64,000 nucleotides of DNA from Argentina anserina (GCF_933775445.1 NC_065873.1:24986001-25050000); one strand, 5' to 3'; shown: positions 25,903 to 38,121, counted from the first letter of the stretch. The notes: a model not told the origin generated them from the sequence alone. Numbers and translations: made by a program.

Positions 25903-27312
25903 TTATGCAGCTACAATTTGGGATGAACCGACTGATTTATGTTCGCGCTGGACAAGAAACTGAACGCAAGAGTAACCAAACAAGGAAGTTGGAAGTTCGA
26001 TAGCTGAAGGATCAATAAGAGGAAATGCCCTGTCAATATCTTCCGTAGAGAAAGGAATGCTGCAATCAGAAAACCAGACATGAGAGAACAGGACTGCAAT
26101 TCATAAAAACTACGAATTTCAGTTCCCCACTCGAGATGGCAAAACCCCAAATCCAGTTTCCAAATCCAGTTTACCAATGTTTGAAAATGGCCAAGGAGTT
26201 AAGTATTTAGGGTAGAATTCTTGTGCCATTCAATTTTGAATCAAACAAGAAGCAAGATGTTGTGATCATACTTTTTCAATGCCCCAATGTAAAGCAGGGA
26301 CTACCTTAGATCATCATCCAACAAGAATGAATTGGAGATTTGATTCTGGTTGTCCTTGTTCAGAAGTTCCCTCATTTGGGCAACCACCTGCCAGCAGTAA
26401 TGTCAAAAGATTTATAGAAAAACAAGAAGACCCACAAACACAGATACATCAAAACAAGGAACAAAGAATGCAAACATGCCTCATAGGACACACTCTGAGT
26501 GCCGTATTTGTCATCATAGTACAGGGTACTAATTCGATAGATTTGGCTAACTGTCAATGCCTGTACATTGATCACCATCACGATGTTTATAGGTTTGACA
26601 GGACAACATAATATTGAGAATACACAGGCAAAAGAATCATACCGGACAAAGATCCTGCCTGATCTCATCCAGAGATTTTTTCCTCTTCTGATGAATTACC
26701 TAAATCAAAGCAACAAGCAAGAAAGGTTCCTGACTTCTGATAGATCATGGATTCTATAAAGCCAAAGAAACAGTTTAAGCTATATACCAGAAAACCAACA
26801 GCTTGCCTAATATAATTTAGTTCGTGCCATGAGGTTCCTGCAAACTACACCGACCAAAGATTCAGAGGAAAGTATTAACCACCAAAACAGAAAAATTCTT
26901 GCAACATGAAATTATACTTGCCTGATCCCCTGTGTTGACAATCCACTTCTCCAGTTCAGCTAGACCTGATTTTACATATTCTCCATTGGAAAATGTGCAA
27001 CACTAACGCTGCAGAAGCAGACGACCAAAGGAAAGAAGAGTCAATAAATCTATTAAAATAATTTTACAGGAAACCAAAAAAATGGAATAGCAGTAAACTC
27101 TTCCCTGTTGAAAAGTGATATATTTATGAAGGAGAAGACCTGTTTAATCAGCTTACGAATGAAAAATGAAGATACCTGAGTAAAGTATGAAGCCTAGGTC
27201 AGAATCAAATGAAAAGATAATAAAGGACAAAGTCACAAACAGCATACTATTGCAACATTTGATAGGATCTTTTTTTAGCTTCAACACAAGAACAGATGGA
27301 TGATAATATGAT
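25903..27312 (-). pseudogene. Class XI myosin partial duplicate, 3' part (exons 32-38)
   Basis: This matches 40437-41772 of the intact myosin gene exon by exon, with the stop codon (25903-25905) in the same place. The C-terminal exon still reads in frame (GYSCVQFLV), as do the pieces [15 protein letters not shown] and [19 protein letters not shown]. Breaks: the exon equivalent to intact exon 33 has an in-frame TAG near 27004 where the intact gene has Glu; its acceptor reads TCG instead of TAG (about 27028); and the donor of the exon before it reads GG instead of GC (about 27108). The rest of the copy lies beyond the gypsy insertion, at 38122-39552. It could still be transcribed but cannot encode a normal tail. 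Confidence 0.9.
27308..27312. repeat. Gypsy target-site duplication, left
   Basis: ATGAT matches 38122-38126 exactly and fixes the insertion point within an intron of the myosin duplicate. Confidence 0.9.
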
Positions 27313-30285
27313 TGTAACGACCCTGAAATTTCGAGCTTAAAAACTCAAAATCTTAAAATCGTTAAACACAAAATAATCTCAATGAAATCGAAATCATTTT
27401 AATGTCGCAGCGGATCACATCTGAGTTTAAAATATAACTCAGTCAAGCCGATTATTACAAACCCAAATGATAATTCAACATATAACAAATGGAATTGTAT
27501 AATCCTCACAACAACCTCACAAATAAAATCACACCAAATCTCACACACAATCCACGCTGGAACCTCACCACGACTGGATGCGATCGACTTCGAGTCTTCG
27601 GAGTCGTCACTCAATTACCACTACTCAGCACCTGCGGAAGTATCCCCTACACCATTGAAATTGGTGCACCGGGATTGCAACACAAACCCGGTAAGCTTTA
27701 CAGCTCGTATGAGTAAAATATTAAAATAACTCTCGTCTCATAAAAGACACAACTCCACATCAACACAGTATAATGAAAATCATGAGAAAACGAGCAACCC
27801 ATCTGGTTACTCTAATACTTTCACAAAATGGTAACTAATGAGCGCTGGTACACATCTGTTACCCCTCACTTAGTATACCGCTGATGTTGGGTAACCACCC
27901 GCCACCCAACATCCAAAACAAGCTGAGTACCCATGAGCAGATAACCACCCGTTACCTCCCATGCAGTACTATGGCAGACAAACTAGAGCTCTAACTGTAT
28001 CGTAACTTTCGCCCGGCCAAAGGCTAGGTTCCGACTTGCCTCACATGTACAATAATCTCACATCATATTGTACCACACATCACGTCCGAAGACAAATCAC
28101 AATATTTCACATTTTCCGTGATAAAATCATGTACAATAATCACTCATCATATTGTACGTTTTAAAACTTTCACAATATATCCATAATAAAAATCATAACA
28201 GTATATTATATAGCAAACTATATATATTCGTATTTATTTACCATTTATACAATATATACATAGTCCACTATATCATATACATGTCATATTTCATAAACAC
28301 CTGAAAAATTTCGTACGATAATCTCACATCATATCGTACCATTAAAATCACACATGCACAATTTTTCTGTCACCGAAATGACTATTTTTAATGAATTAAT
28401 AACAGTATGTAATTTAATGAACTATATATATATATATGTATTTATTACCATTATACTATATATACGTAGTCCACTAAGTTATATACATGTTGTAATTCAT
28501 TAAATAAACACACTTGCAAAAATGTTGAATCACCACGAGGGTAGATTCGTAATTTCAGTGAGATTTTACTCACCTTAATGACTTGAGCGTAATTCCACAA
28601 TTCGCGATGCTAATTCCTTTCCTCGATTTAACGATCACCTTAAAAGAATAAGAAAAGAATTTAGAATCGTTTCGTAAACCTTTAAATGCCAAAACAGTAA
28701 TATACGGTTACTGTTCAGCAATTTTGGTTTTACGAAGTTACTGTTCACTGTTCACTATTCACGGTTACTGTGCAATACTCAATTAATACGTATTTCTGTA
28801 CGTATAAGTACTATATACGTATTTCTGTACGTATAAATACTATATACGTACTTCTGTACGTATAAATATTAATACGCATTTCTGTACGTATAAATATTAA
28901 TACGTATTCATGTACGTATAAATATTAATACGTATTTCTGTACGTATAAATATTAATACGTATTTCTGTACGTATAAATATTAATACGTATTTCTGTACG
29001 TATACGTACGATTTAAATGTAAATACAACTCAGTAAATAAAATTTACTAAATTACCCTTTTACAAATTACTTTTTACATTTACTGAAAGTAATTTATAAT
29101 TACATTTACCGTAGGTAAAACTTAATTACATTTACCATACGTAAATAAAATTTACATTTACCGTTACACAGTAAATTACCAAAATACCCCTTTCAGTCAA
29201 AACTAATTACACCGCCTCACACGGCGGCGCGTGTGGCACACGCGCCACCTCCGGCCGGCCGCGCGTGGGGCACACGCGCCGAGGCTAACCACGGAGCGTG
29301 TGACGCCACCGCCGTGCCCAACCTCTCCCCCTCCTCCTCCTCTATCTTCCTACGGCCTCCGCCGACCCCTAGGCTATCCCTAGCCTCCTCACGCGCCGCC
29401 TCTAGGCGGCGGTATCTCCTCCTTCTTCTCCTCCGCTCCCCCTCTCCGATCTACTTCAAACTTCCCCAAAACAATCATAATTACAACAACAAGCAATCCC
29501 ACAATCGATCTAACCACAACCCTTACCTAAATTCACGAATTGAAATCGTTGAAGTTCCTTGGTAGCTTCGGACCGCCTGCGTTTGCGTCCGAGAGTCACG
29601 CCGAGCTTCGCTGCGTCGCCGTGATGCGTCGAGCTCGTGGGGTGGTCACGTCGTGGTGGTGAGGTCGTAGCTGCCGGCGGTGAGGAGCGACGCTCGGAGA
29701 AGATGGAAGAGACTCGGGGAAAAGAAGGGACCGAGAGAGAGAGAAAACTCGGGAAGAGATGAGAGGGAGAGGGTGGGTGAGAGTGTCCGATCGTGAAGGA
29801 GAGGAAGATGGGAGAGAGCTCGGGTTGTGAAGGAGAGGAAGATGGGGTTTCGGGGGAGAGAGAGGTATCCGAGGGTGAGAGAGGGTGTGCGGCGGAAGTG
29901 AAGAGAGAGAGAAGTGAGGTGAGGGTTTCTGATTAAGGAAACCCTAAACCTATAATTACCTATTTATACTAGTTTCCAAATCGGAAACTAACTTCCGACG
30001 TTAATAACTTTTACCTCCGACGTCCGATTCGAACGCGTCACATATCCACGAACTCGTATCGACGTGCTCTACAACTTCCGTGAAGAAAGTTTTCGCAACC
30101 GATTGACGGAATAAAAGTCGATATAAACGTTACGGAAATGTAACGTTTTTCAATTTAAACGTTCCGAGAACGTTTCCGTTTCTCGTTTACTAACGTCGCA
30201 ACCAAATACGTTCATTCTATTAAAATTCGAAATTTTATAGAATTCCAAATCAAACTATCATTGTTTAAAATTTAGGGTTATTACA
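27313..30285 (-). repeat. Gypsy 3' LTR (2973 bp)
   Basis: On the minus strand it starts TGTAATAACC and ends GGTCGTTACA. It has eight copies of a 28-base repeat (28782-29006), a GC-rich patch (about 29215-29460) and a purine-rich patch (about 29695-29930). The 110-codon plus-strand frame at 29233-29565 is shared with the other LTR but shows no known protein. Confidence 0.95.
28782..29006. repeat. LTR tandem repeat, eight 28-bp units
   Basis: Units of the type AATACGTATTTCTGTACGTA plus TAAATATT, each with two TACGTA-like palindromic cores. Units 1-3 carry small variants (taagtactata, tacgtactt). Confidence 0.9.
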
Positions 30286-30288
30286 ATC

Positions 30289-30300
30289 TACCCCCCTTAA
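30289..30300 (-). promoter_or_regulatory. Gypsy polypurine tract
   Basis: Minus strand TTAAGGGGGGTA lies a few bases from the 3' LTR, as expected for plus-strand priming. Confidence 0.85.
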
Positions 30301-30325
30301 AGGAATTTCGTCCCGAAATTCAAAC

Positions 30326-31381
30326 TCACTCAACAAACAACTGTGGATATCTAATCCTCATATCCGACTCCAGCTCCCATGATGCATCACCCTCATCATG
30401 GTGACTCCACAGTACCTTGACCAGCTCAACTTCTCTCCTCCGAAGCTTCTTTGTGGATCTATCCAGAATACGAACCGGCTCGACCACAAACGTGGCATTT
30501 TCTTTCACTTCAATGGTGCTATGGTCGATCACATGTGACTCATCTGGTACATACTTCCTCAGCATGGAAATGTGGAAGACGTTGTGAACGCCCGACATAC
30601 TAGTAGGCAAGGCTAGTCGATATGCTAGTTCGCCCACTTTCTCAAGTATCTCAAAAGGCCCAACATACCTCGGTGCCAACTTTCCCTTCTTGCCGAATCT
30701 CACTACACCCCTCATAGGTGAAACTTTCAAGAACACATGGTCACCAATCCCAAACTCCACATGTCTCCTCTTCAGGTCTGCATAGCTCTTCTGTCTACTC
30801 TGAGCGGTCCGGATTCTATCTCGAATGATCGAGATCTTCTCAGTGGTTTCCTGAACCACCTCTGGGCCCATCAGTGCCTCATCACCAACCTCGGCCCAAC
30901 AGATCGGAGATCGACATGGCCTACCATAAAGTGCCTCATACGGTGCCATGCCAATGCTAGAATGGTAGCTGTTGTTGTAGGCAAACTCAATCAATCTCAA
31001 ATGATCTTCCCAGCTACCCTTGAAATCCAACACACATGCTCTCAACATGTCTTCCATTACCTGATTCACCCTCTCTGTCTGTCCATCCGTCTGAGGGTGA
31101 AAAGCTGTACTCATATTCAAGGTAGTGCCCATCGCCTTCTGCAAACCACCCCAGAACTTCGAAGTGAAACGTGCGTCTCTATCGGAAACAATAGAAACTG
31201 GAGCACCATGAAGTCTCACTACCTCATCCACATATAGTTTCCCAAGCACGTCCACTGAGTACTTCATCGACACTGGAAGAAAATGTGCCGACTTCGTCAA
31301 TCGATCGACAATCACCCATATGGCATCGTGACCCTTCTTCGACCTAGGCAATCCGGTCACAAAATCCATAGATATCTGCTC
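30326..31381 (-). CDS. Gypsy integrase core and chromodomain-like end
   Basis: The open frame 30326-31369 (347 codons) starts at [13 protein letters not shown] and carries most of the integrase catalytic core: Asp in [13 protein letters not shown], Asp in VSDRDARF, Glu in [13 protein letters not shown]. It continues with the GPF/EIL region ([21 protein letters not shown]) and ends with [18 protein letters not shown], which resembles the Tekay/Del chromodomain-like tail that steers insertion toward certain chromatin. It is the 3' part of the polyprotein, cut off from the upstream part by TGA at about 31373-31375. Its apparent ATG is internal to pol, so it is not a real start. Confidence 0.92.
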   Translation of the reverse strand, partial: EQISMDFVTGLPRSKKGHDAIWVIVDRLTKSAHFLPVSMKYSVDVLGKLYVDEVVRLHGAPVSIVSDRDARFTSKFWGGLQKAMGTTLNMSTAFHPQTDGQTERVNQVMEDMLRACVLDFKGSWEDHLRLIEFAYNNSYHSSIGMAPYEALYGRPCRSPICWAEVGDEALMGPEVVQETTEKISIIRDRIRTAQSRQKSYADLKRRHVEFGIGDHVFLKVSPMRGVVRFGKKGKLAPRYVGPFEILEKVGELAYRLALPTSMSGVHNVFHISMLRKYVPDESHVIDHSTIEVKENATFVVEPVRILDRSTKKLRRREVELVKVLWSHHDEGDASWELESDMRIRYPQLFVE

Positions 31382-34282
31382 TCACTTCCAAAGAGGAATA
31401 GTCAGTGGTTTCAACATGCCAGCTGGTCGTTGATGTTCTGCTTTCACTTGCTGACATGTAAGGCACTTCGATACAAACTCTGCTACATCTTTCTTCATAC
31501 CGTTCCACCAGAATTGTCTGCATAGGTCCTTGTACATTTTGGTGTTCCCTGGATGGACGGTATAGCGTGAACGATGTGCCGTACGAAGAACCTCCTCCCG
31601 AAGATCATCACAATCTGGAACACACAATCTTGTCCCAAACCTCAATCCTCCATCGGGTCCAACTCTCCACTCAGAAGGACACTCATCAAGCGTATCAACT
31701 ACAAGATCTGCCAACTTAGCTCGTGAGAGTCTATCCTGCGCCTGACCCTGTATGATCCTCGTGATCAATGTGGGTTGCACCGTGACACTACCAAGAAAGG
31801 CCCTCGGTTCCCCTCCTGATGGTACCAAATCAAACTCTGATGCAGCTTCTAGCATGAACCATTCCTGGACCATAAGTGAAGCTACCACGCCTCTCGGCTT
31901 CCTGCTCAAAGCATCAGCCACCACATTAGCCTTCCCCGGGTGGTACTCTAATGTGAAGTCATAGTCCTTGAGGAGTTCCATCCACCTCCTCTGCCTCATA
32001 TTCAGCTCCTTCTGTGAGAACAAGTACTTCAAACTCTTATGATCCGAAAAGAGTTGAAATTTCTCACCATACAAGTAATGTCTCCAAATCTTCAGGGCAA
32101 ATACAACTGCTGCAAGCTCTAGGTCGTGTGTCGGATAATTCTTCTCATGAATCTTCAACTGTCTCGAACCATAAGCAACAACTCCTCCATGCTGCATCAA
32201 CACACAACCCAAACCTTGGAGCGAAGCATCACTGTAAATGACATAACCACCACCACTAGAAGGAATTGTCAACACTGGAGCTGTGGTCAGTCTAGTCTTT
32301 AGTTTGCTGAATGCTTCTTCACATGCATCCGTCCACACGAATGGAGTATCTTTCTTGGTCAACTTGGTCAATGAAGATGCAATACTAGAAAACCCTTCGA
32401 TAAACCTCCTGTAGTATACTGCCAATCCGAGGAAACTACGTATCTCTGTAGGGTTCTTTGGACGACTCCAATTCTTCACCGCCTCTACCTTTGCCGGGTC
32501 CACTAGTACTCCATCCTTTGAGACAACATGACCAAGGAATTTGACCTCTTCTTTCCAGAACTCACACTTCTCTAGCTTGGCATACAGTCTCGCCTCCTTC
32601 AAGGTCTGCAACACTGTTCTCAGATGCACCACATGTTCTTCTTGTGTCTTGGAGTATATCAGGATGTCATCCACAAACACCACAACAAACTCATCCAAGT
32701 ACGGGCTAAATACTTGGTTCATCAAACTCATGAAGACAGCTGGTGCATTCGTTAGACCAAATGGCATGACAACAAACTCATAATGTCCATACCGGGTCCT
32801 GAAGGCTGTCTTCGATATATCTTCTTCCTTCACTCTGAGTTGATGATAACCGGATCTCAAATCAATCTTAGAGAACACTGTAGCACCTTTGAGCTGATCG
32901 AACAAGTCATCAATCCTAGGTAAGGGATACCTATTCTTGATGGTCACCTTGTTCAGCTCTTTGTAGTCCACACACAACCGTAGTGAACCATCTTTCTTCT
33001 TCACGAATAACACCGGTGCTCCCCAAGGTGAAACACTAGGTCTAATGAACCCTTGGTCTAATAGCTCATCGATCTGTACCTTCAGCTCCTTAAGTTCATT
33101 CTGTCCCATTCTATAGGGCGTCTTTGACACAGGTGCCGTACCAGGTACTACATCAATGCAGAAATCTACCACCCTTCGAGGAGGTAGTCCCGGTATCTCT
33201 TGGAACACTTCACCGAACTCAGATACCACCACAATGCCTGCGATAGTCACTTTCTGATCCCCCGACTCCACGTGTGCTAAAACTCCTGATCTCATGGCGT
33301 TATCTGACCTGAGGCAACGATAACGAAACACTGGCTCCCCAGGTCTATGAAATGACACCACCATGTCAAAACAATCAATCACAGCATGTTGTGGTCTCAA
33401 CCAATCAATACCCAAGATCACATCATAAGTGTGATCCGGAATCACAATCAACGAAGCAGAGAACTCTCTACTTCCAATCAAGATCGGACAAGCTTTGCAG
33501 ATTGTCTCTAACTCAAGTGACACTCCAAGGGGTGAAGTGACACATAAGGCGTCCCCGAGAGGTGTAGGAATCAATCCTAGCATCTCCACTACTGAACTAG
33601 CAATGAATGAATGCGATGCTCCCGTATCAAACAACACTCTAGCAAGGTAGTCAAAGAGCGATAATGTACCTTCCACTCCTGTGTCTCGCTGACCCACTGC
33701 GAACACTCTAGCTTGGCCTACTGGTAGCTGTCTCTGCGGCCGTTCCTGTCTACCCGGAAGTGGTCGGGTACAATCTCGAGCTATGTGCCCCACCTGCCCG
33801 CACCGGTGGCACCCTCCTCTCCTCGGTTTCGGACATGCTGAGGCGTAATGTCCCATCTCATTGCAGCCATAACACCTCACTGCTGCTAATGGTCTGACTG
33901 GTGCTGCCCTGATAGCTAGGGGTGGTGCCCTTATCGGGGCCTGATAGTGGGGTCTTGGCCTCTTCCATGACCTATCCTTCGGTCCTGAGTGCTCGCTGCC
34001 TGTATAGACTGCCTTGCCTTTTCCCTTCGCATCTCTGTTCCCCACATCACCTGTTCGAGTCTTCTCTGCTTGCTCCAAACTCATAGCACTCTCAAATATC
34101 TGCTCCCGTGAAGTCAGGCAAAGGACTGATATCATGGTCTTGTACTCTTGTTTCAGCCCACGTAGATACTTTTGAGCTAAAGCAGTCGCACCCATAGGCC
34201 TGACATACCGATACAGTTGCGAGAATCGAGCATCATACTCTCTAATGGTCATGTCTCCCTGTACCAATGCCAGAAACTCCAA
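31382..34282 (-). CDS. Gypsy gag-pol: nucleocapsid, protease, RT, RNase H, integrase start
   Basis: A 966-codon frame. It opens inside gag ([17 protein letters not shown]), then two CCHC zinc knuckles ([14 protein letters not shown] and [14 protein letters not shown]), aspartic protease ([12 protein letters not shown]), reverse transcriptase ([20 protein letters not shown] and active site [10 protein letters not shown]), RNase H ([16 protein letters not shown], then DHKSLKYLF) and the integrase HHCC zinc finger (H..H near [12 protein letters not shown], then [11 protein letters not shown]). The frame ends at a TGA that replaces a Trp codon. The true start lies in the gag frame upstream. All catalytic Asp residues I can recognise are intact. 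Confidence 0.95.
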   Translation of the reverse strand: MEFLALVQGDMTIREYDARFSQLYRYVRPMGATALAQKYLRGLKQEYKTMISVLCLTSREQIFESAMSLEQAEKTRTGDVGNRDAKGKGKAVYTGSEHSGPKDRSWKRPRPHYQAPIRAPPLAIRAAPVRPLAAVRCYGCNEMGHYASACPKPRRGGCHRCGQVGHIARDCTRPLPGRQERPQRQLPVGQARVFAVGQRDTGVEGTLSLFDYLARVLFDTGASHSFIASSVVEMLGLIPTPLGDALCVTSPLGVSLELETICKACPILIGSREFSASLIVIPDHTYDVILGIDWLRPQHAVIDCFDMVVSFHRPGEPVFRYRCLRSDNAMRSGVLAHVESGDQKVTIAGIVVVSEFGEVFQEIPGLPPRRVVDFCIDVVPGTAPVSKTPYRMGQNELKELKVQIDELLDQGFIRPSVSPWGAPVLFVKKKDGSLRLCVDYKELNKVTIKNRYPLPRIDDLFDQLKGATVFSKIDLRSGYHQLRVKEEDISKTAFRTRYGHYEFVVMPFGLTNAPAVFMSLMNQVFSPYLDEFVVVFVDDILIYSKTQEEHVVHLRTVLQTLKEARLYAKLEKCEFWKEEVKFLGHVVSKDGVLVDPAKVEAVKNWSRPKNPTEIRSFLGLAVYYRRFIEGFSSIASSLTKLTKKDTPFVWTDACEEAFSKLKTRLTTAPVLTIPSSGGGYVIYSDASLQGLGCVLMQHGGVVAYGSRQLKIHEKNYPTHDLELAAVVFALKIWRHYLYGEKFQLFSDHKSLKYLFSQKELNMRQRRWMELLKDYDFTLEYHPGKANVVADALSRKPRGVVASLMVQEWFMLEAASEFDLVPSGGEPRAFLGSVTVQPTLITRIIQGQAQDRLSRAKLADLVVDTLDECPSEWRVGPDGGLRFGTRLCVPDCDDLREEVLRTAHRSRYTVHPGNTKMYKDLCRQFWWNGMKKDVAEFVSKCLTCQQVKAEHQRPAGMLKPLTIPLWK

Positions 34283-34345
34283 CTCTAAGTCCTCCTGTAC
34301 TGAGGCTGGAAAATACTTCTCTTGGAATATGGTGGTGAAATCTCC

Positions 34346-34807
34346 TCATGTGAATGTAGACACATCCACAGTCTGTTTCATGCTCTTCCACCAATCTAGA
34401 GCATCACCCTTGAGAAAGAATGTAGCTATCTTTCTCTTCTCAATCTCTGTGCACTCCATCAACTCAAAATAAGTCTCCATACCCTCGATCCAATGGTCAG
34501 CTACCATGTGATCTAGTCCCCCATGAAATGTCGGAGCTGCCAGTGCACTAATATCCTTGATCAGCTTCAACCCTCGACCGTCATCTCTAACCGCAGGAGC
34601 TGGCTCATCCTGCTCCTCCTGCGGAGCAGCCTCCTCATAGAGGTTCTCCACGTTGCGGACTCGACCTGTGGCCCTACCTCGACCTCGGCCTACCTGCTCT
34701 ACCTGTGGAGCAGCCTCCTCATAAAGGTTCTCCACGTTGCGGACTCGGCCTGTGGTCCTACCTCGACCTCGGCCCCTCGCCCGTCCTCGGCCCTTGTCAC
34801 CGTTCAT
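34346..34807 (-). CDS. Gypsy gag N-terminal part
   Basis: The plausible start is the ATG at about 34805-34807 (MNGDKGRGRARGRGRGR). Two tandem copies of an Arg-Gly-rich segment of about 30 residues (TGRVRNVENLYEEAAPQ) come first, then the capsid start (FHGGLDHMVADHWIEGMETY, FFLKGDALDWWKSMKQ). The frame stops at TGA near 34346, where family members usually have Trp. The same reading frame continues beyond the stop into the 966-codon frame. Capsid protein forms the element's particle; here a full gag would need the stop to be bypassed. Confidence 0.88.
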   Translation of the reverse strand: MNGDKGRGRARGRGRGRTTGRVRNVENLYEEAAPQVEQVGRGRGRATGRVRNVENLYEEAAPQEEQDEPAPAVRDDGRGLKLIKDISALAAPTFHGGLDHMVADHWIEGMETYFELMECTEIEKRKIATFFLKGDALDWWKSMKQTVDVSTFT

Positions 34808-35075
34808 CACCTTCAAAAACAATATACCTAGTCAATACTCAAGAAATCTCGAACTCAGCCAAAACAGATCCAAAGATTATAACATGACATTCCAAATCAG
34901 ATGAATCATCGAAGTATCATCACAATACTCCCTAGAGGACCAAACCGTGAGGTATGGCTCCTAACACTCTCGCGTACCCGACGACATATCAATACCGAGG
35001 AGCATGTGATGGGTGCCCGCCTGCAGTCGGATCATCGCTCCCGGATGATATTGATAATCGCCAAATACACACTTA

Positions 35076-35088
35076 GGCTCTGATACCA
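35076..35088 (-). promoter_or_regulatory. Gypsy primer binding site (Met-tRNA)
   Basis: Minus strand TGGTATCAGAGCC lies two bases from the 5' LTR and exactly matches the initiator Met-tRNA 3' complement. Confidence 0.95.
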
Positions 35089-36561
35089 ACTGTAACGACC
35101 CTGAAATTTCGAGCTTAAAAACTCAAAATCTTAAAATCGTTAAACACAAAATAATCTCAATGAAATCGAAATCATTTTAATGTCGCAGCGGATCACATCT
35201 GAGTTTAAAATATAACTCAGTCAAGCCGATTATTACAAACCCAAATGATAATTCAACATATAACAAATGGAATTGTATAATCCTCACAACAACCTCACAA
35301 ATAAAATCACACCAAATCTCACACACAATCCACGCTGGAACCTCACCACGACTGGATGCGATCGACTTCGAGTCTTCGGAGTCGTCACTCAATTACCACT
35401 ACTCAGCACCTGCGGAAGTATCCCCTACACCATTGAAATTGGTGCACCGGGATTGCAACACAAACCCGGTAAGCTTTACAGCTCGTATGAGTAAAATATT
35501 AAAATAACTCTCGTCTCATAAAAGACACAACTCCACATCAACACAGTATAATGAAAATCATGAGAAAACGAGCAACCCATCTGGTTACTCTAATACTTTC
35601 ACAAAATGGTAACTAATGAGCGCTGGTACACATCTGTTACCCCTCACTTAGTATACCGCTGATGTTGGGTAACCACCCGCCACCCAACATCCAAAACAAG
35701 CTGAGTACCCATGAGCAGATAACCACCCGTTACCTCCCATGCAGTACTATGGCAGACAAACTAGAGCTCTAACTGTATCGTAACTTTCGCCCGGCCAAAG
35801 GCTAGGTTCCGACTTGCCTCACATGTACAATAATCTCACATCATATTGTACCACACATCACGTCCGAAGACAAATCACAATATTTCACATTTTCCGTGAT
35901 AAAATCATGTACAATAATCACTCATCATATTGTACGTTTTAAAACTTTCACAATATATCCATAATAAAAATCATAACAGTATATTATATAGCAAACTATA
36001 TATATTCGTATTTATTTACCATTTATACAATATATACATAGTCCACTATATCATATACATGTCATATTTCATAAACACCTGAAAAATTTCGTACGATAAT
36101 CTCACATCATATCGTACCATTAAAATCACACATGCACAATTTTTCTGTCACCGAAATGACTATTTTTAATGAATTAATAACAGTATGTAATTTAATGAAC
36201 TATATATATATATATATGTATTTATTACCATTATACTATATATACGTAGTCCACTAAGTTATATACATGTTGTAATTCATTAAATAAACACACTTGCAAA
36301 AATGTTGAATCACCACGAGGGTAGATTCGTAATTTCAGTGAGATTTTACTCACCTTAATGACTTGAGCGTAATTCCACAATTCGCGATGCTAATTCCTTT
36401 CCTCGATTTAACGATCACCTTAAAAGAATAAGAAAAGAATTTAGAATCGTTTCGTAAACCTTTAAATGCCAAAACAGTAATATACGGTTACTGTTCAGCA
36501 ATTTTGGTTTTACGAAGTTACTGTTCACTGTTCACTATTCACGGTTACTGTGCAATACTCA

Positions 36562-36842
36562 ATTAATACGTATTTCTGTACGTATAAGTACTATATACGT
36601 ATTTCTGTACGTATAAATACTATATACGTACTTCTGTACGTATAAATATTAATACGTATTTCTGTACGTATAAATATTAATACGCATTTCTGTACGTATA
36701 AATATTAATACGCATTTCTGTACGTATAAATATTAATACGTATTCCTGTACGTATAAATATTAATACGTATTTCTGTACGTATAAATATTAATACGTATT
36801 TCTGTACGTATAAATATTAATACGTATTTCTGTACGTATACG
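36562..36842. repeat. LTR tandem repeat, ten 28-bp units
   Basis: The same unit as at 28782-29006 but ten copies, showing unit gain or loss since insertion. One unit reads ATTCCTG where the other LTR has ATTCATG. Confidence 0.9.
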
Positions 36843-37796
36843 TACGATTTAAATGTAAATACAACTCAGTAAATAAAATTTACTAAATTACCCTTTTACA
36901 AATTACTTTTTACATTTACTGAAAGTAATTTATAATTACATTTACCGTAGGTAAAACTTAATTACATTTACCATACGTAAATAAAATTTACATTTACCGT
37001 TACACAGTAAATTACCAAAATACCCTTTTCAGTCAAAACTAATTACACCGCCTCACACGGCGGCGCGTGTGGCACACGCGCCACCTCCGGCCGGCCGCGC
37101 GTGGGGCACACGCGCCGAGGCTAACCACGGAGCGTGTGACGCCACCGCCGTGCCCAACCTCTCCCCCTCCTCCTCCTCTATCTTCCTACGGCCTCCGCCG
37201 ACCCCTAGGCTATCCCTAGCCTCCTCACGCGCCGCCTCTAGGCGGCGGTATCTCCTCCTTCTTCTCCTCCGCTCCCCCTCTCCGATCTACTTCAAACTTC
37301 CCCAAAACAATCATAATTACAACAACAAGCAATCCCACAATCGATCTAACCACAACCCTTACCTAAATTCACGAATTGAAATCGTTGAAGTTCCTTGGTA
37401 GCTTCGGACCGCCTGCGTTTGCGTCCGAGAGTCACGCCGAGCTTCGCTGCGTCGCCGTGATGCGTCGAGCTCGTGGGGTGGTCACGTCGTGGTGGTGAGG
37501 TCGTAGCTGCCGGCGGTGAGGAGCGACGCTCGGAGAAGATGGAAGAGACTCGGGGAAAAGAAGGGACCGAGAGAGAGAGAAAACTCGGGAAGAGATGAGA
37601 GGGAGAGGGTGGGTGAGAGTGTCCGATCGTGAAGGAGAGGAAGATGGGAGAGAGCTCGGGTTGTGAAGGAGAGGAAGATGGGGTTTCGGGGGAGAGAGAG
37701 GTATCCGAGGGTGAGAGAGGGTGTGCGGCGGAAGTGAAGAGAGAGAGAAGTGAGGTGAGGGTTTCTGATTAAGGAAACCCTAAACCTATAATTACC

Positions 37797-37804
37797 TATT
37801 TATA
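37797..37804 (-). promoter_or_regulatory. Likely TATA box of gypsy 5' LTR
   Basis: Minus strand TATAAATA, followed by a pyrimidine-rich leader. The matching site in the 3' LTR is 29961-29968. Its position, about 320 bases into the LTR, suits a U3 promoter. Confidence 0.5.
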
Positions 37805-38121
37805 CTAGTTTCCAAATCGGAAACTAACTTCCGACGTTAATAACTTTTACCTCCGACGTCCGATTCGAACGCGTCACATATCCACGAACTCGTATCGACG
37901 TGCTCTACAACTTCCGTGAAGAAAGTTTTCGCAACCGATTGACGGAATAAAAGTCGATATAAACGTTACGGAAATGTAACGTTTTTCAATTTAAACGTTC
38001 CGAGAACGTTTCCGTTTCTCGTTTACTAACGTCGCAACCAAATACGTTCATTCTATTAAAATTCGAAATTTTATAGAATTCCAAATCAAACTATCATTGT
38101 TTAAAATTTAGGGTTATTACA

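Larger units (their letters stand above)
27313..38121 (-). mobile_element. Young Ty3/gypsy chromovirus, Tekay/Del-like
   Basis: A 10809-bp element with 3-kb LTRs (27313-30285 and 35091-38121), TG...CA ends and the 5-base duplication ATGAT. Minus-strand order is 5' LTR, Met-tRNA primer site, gag, protease, reverse transcriptase, RNase H, integrase with a C-terminal chromodomain-like end, polypurine tract, 3' LTR. Reverse transcriptase before integrase defines Ty3/gypsy. The LTRs look almost identical apart from repeat-number changes, so the insertion is very recent. Only two stop codons interrupt the coding region. It sits in an intron of the broken myosin copy. Confidence 0.96.
35091..38121 (-). 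repeat. Gypsy 5' LTR (3031 bp)
   Basis: 58 bases longer than the 3' LTR. My comparison accounts for this as two extra 28-base repeat units and one extra TA dinucleotide. Apart from these I noticed only a few substitutions, for example a C/T at 29190 versus the equivalent position near 37025. Confidence 0.95.

Noticed and set aside
28782..29006. Regular 28-bp repeats that could be mistaken for a CRISPR array
   Set aside because: The units are directly adjacent without spacers, lie in a plant LTR, and have no cas genes nearby.
29233..29565. 110-codon frame present identically in both gypsy LTRs (also 37069-37401)
   Set aside because: It is antisense to the element, lies in a GC-rich LTR patch, and its identity merely reflects the young LTR pair.
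29937..29952. Telomere-like AAACCCTAAACC in the gypsy LTR
   Set aside because: A single imperfect motif inside an LTR, not an interstitial telomere array.
30737..31237. 166-codon plus-strand frame across integrase
   Set aside because: It is the antisense shadow of the well-supported integrase frame.
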